DNA of 7,270 nucleotides from Arcobacteraceae bacterium (lineage in GTDB: Bacteria > Campylobacterota > Campylobacteria > Campylobacterales > Arcobacteraceae): contig JALNYH010000043.1 in assembly GCA_023229945.1 (NCBI GenBank), forward strand, positions 1 to 7,270, in the 5' to 3' direction. The notes under the pieces are model-generated. The model had not been told where the DNA came from. It ran no database searches and worked only from the letters and a program-made list of their open reading frames with translations. The number at the start of each line of letters is the position of its first letter. Position 1 is the stretch's first letter. Shown one piece after another: positions 6,986-7,270 of this stretch. Made by a program: the position numbers and the translations under genes.

Positions 6986-7270
6986 GACTCACTCCCTTTA
7001 AGAACTGCTATTACTTGGATGAATGGCTCATTTTCTATCTCCATAGAATCTTTTATCCAGTTATGATAATCTTTAAATATTTTATCTATCTCTCTTTGCT
7101 TCTCTAATTTTTTAGACTCTTGGTTAAAGTCAATCTCTAGCTGTCCTATATGTCTTTGTTTTAGTTTGTCTAGCTCTTCTAGTTTTTCTAGTATCTCTGT
7201 ATCTATCTTATCAACATACTCATCTCTTTGATTTTGTATATATTTAATAGACTCTTCTATTGACACATTT
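6982..7270 (-). CDS. Coiled-coil protein end, cut by the right window edge; possibly the C-terminus of a DrmD-type helicase
   Basis: About 95 residues are visible. The stretch from roughly residue 10 to 65 is strongly charged and heptad-like (TEILEKLEELDKLKQRHIGQ, then KKLEKQREIDKIF), so it is a long coiled coil. It is followed by a short conserved-looking tail (YHNWIKDSMEIENEPFIQVI, AVLKGSES). The only start-like codon is a GTG at 7266-7264, but the frame stays open up to the edge (AAT precedes it). With only a few bases left, no ribosome site can be seen. I therefore read this as more likely the 3' end of a longer gene. In class 1 DISARM the SNF2-type helicase gene drmD precedes drmMI, and the ATGA overlap with the methylase fits that order. 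No helicase motif lies in the visible part, so a free-standing small coiled-coil protein remains possible. Confidence 0.6.
   Translation of the reverse strand, partial: NVSIEESIKYIQNQRDEYVDKIDTEILEKLEELDKLKQRHIGQLEIDFNQESKKLEKQREIDKIFKDYHNWIKDSMEIENEPFIQVIAVLKGSES
6992..6998 (-). promoter_or_regulatory. Ribosome binding site of the methylase gene
   Basis: AAGGGAG on the minus strand lies 6 nt before the ATG at 6985, inside the last codons of the upstream gene. It confirms the methylase start and the ATGA coupling. Confidence 0.65.

Noticed and set aside
1..7270. CRISPR arrays, tRNA genes, insertion sequences, inverted terminal repeats
   Set aside because: Nearly the whole window is coding on one strand, and I saw no regularly spaced repeats, cloverleaf or transposase sequence.

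Overview
The window is one densely packed minus-strand gene cluster that looks like part of a phage-defence island. Low GC, heavy A/T homopolymer content and the protein style suggest a Campylobacterota-type bacterium (Sulfurimonas/Arcobacter-like). That placement is an impression from composition, not a proof.

In the direction of transcription (high to low coordinates) the window holds six genes. (1) The end of a charged coiled-coil protein runs in from the right edge (7270-6982) and is probably the C-terminus of a longer upstream protein. (2) A 1612-residue Eco57I/type IIG-like adenine-N6 DNA methyltransferase follows (6985-2147), best matched to the DrmMI methylase of class 1 DISARM. (3) Next is a 388-residue protein with a GHKL (HATPase) ATP-binding domain (2150-984). 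(4) Then a STAS-like DUF4325 protein (994-656). (5) Then a 143-residue single-pass membrane protein with no recognised family (687-256). (6) Last, after the only intergenic gap (51 bp), is the N-terminal part of a Schlafen AlbA_2-type protein that leaves the window at the left edge (204-1).

Genes 1 to 5 overlap each other, two of them by 4 bp (ATGA, TTGA), so they are probably one translationally coupled operon. The methylase would mark host DNA. The ATPase and STAS-like pair resembles an anti-sigma kinase/anti-anti-sigma (partner-switch) module, and the membrane protein may anchor or sense. The remaining DISARM components (DrmA, DrmB, DrmC and the DrmD helicase) are not in the window. DrmD may lie just to the right. 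The place just after the methylase, where drmA is usual in the class 1 order drmD-drmMI-drmA-drmB-drmC, is taken by the ATPase/STAS/membrane/AlbA_2 genes. That is the most unusual point here.

Base composition is mosaic. The methylase body is around 38-42% GC in the 60-base lines I counted, but its target-recognition segment (about 2750-4020) and the ATPase gene are near 15-27% in the lines I counted. This suggests exchange of the specificity domain and separate acquisition of the downstream cassette. There is no rRNA, tRNA, CRISPR array, insertion sequence or convincing terminator.
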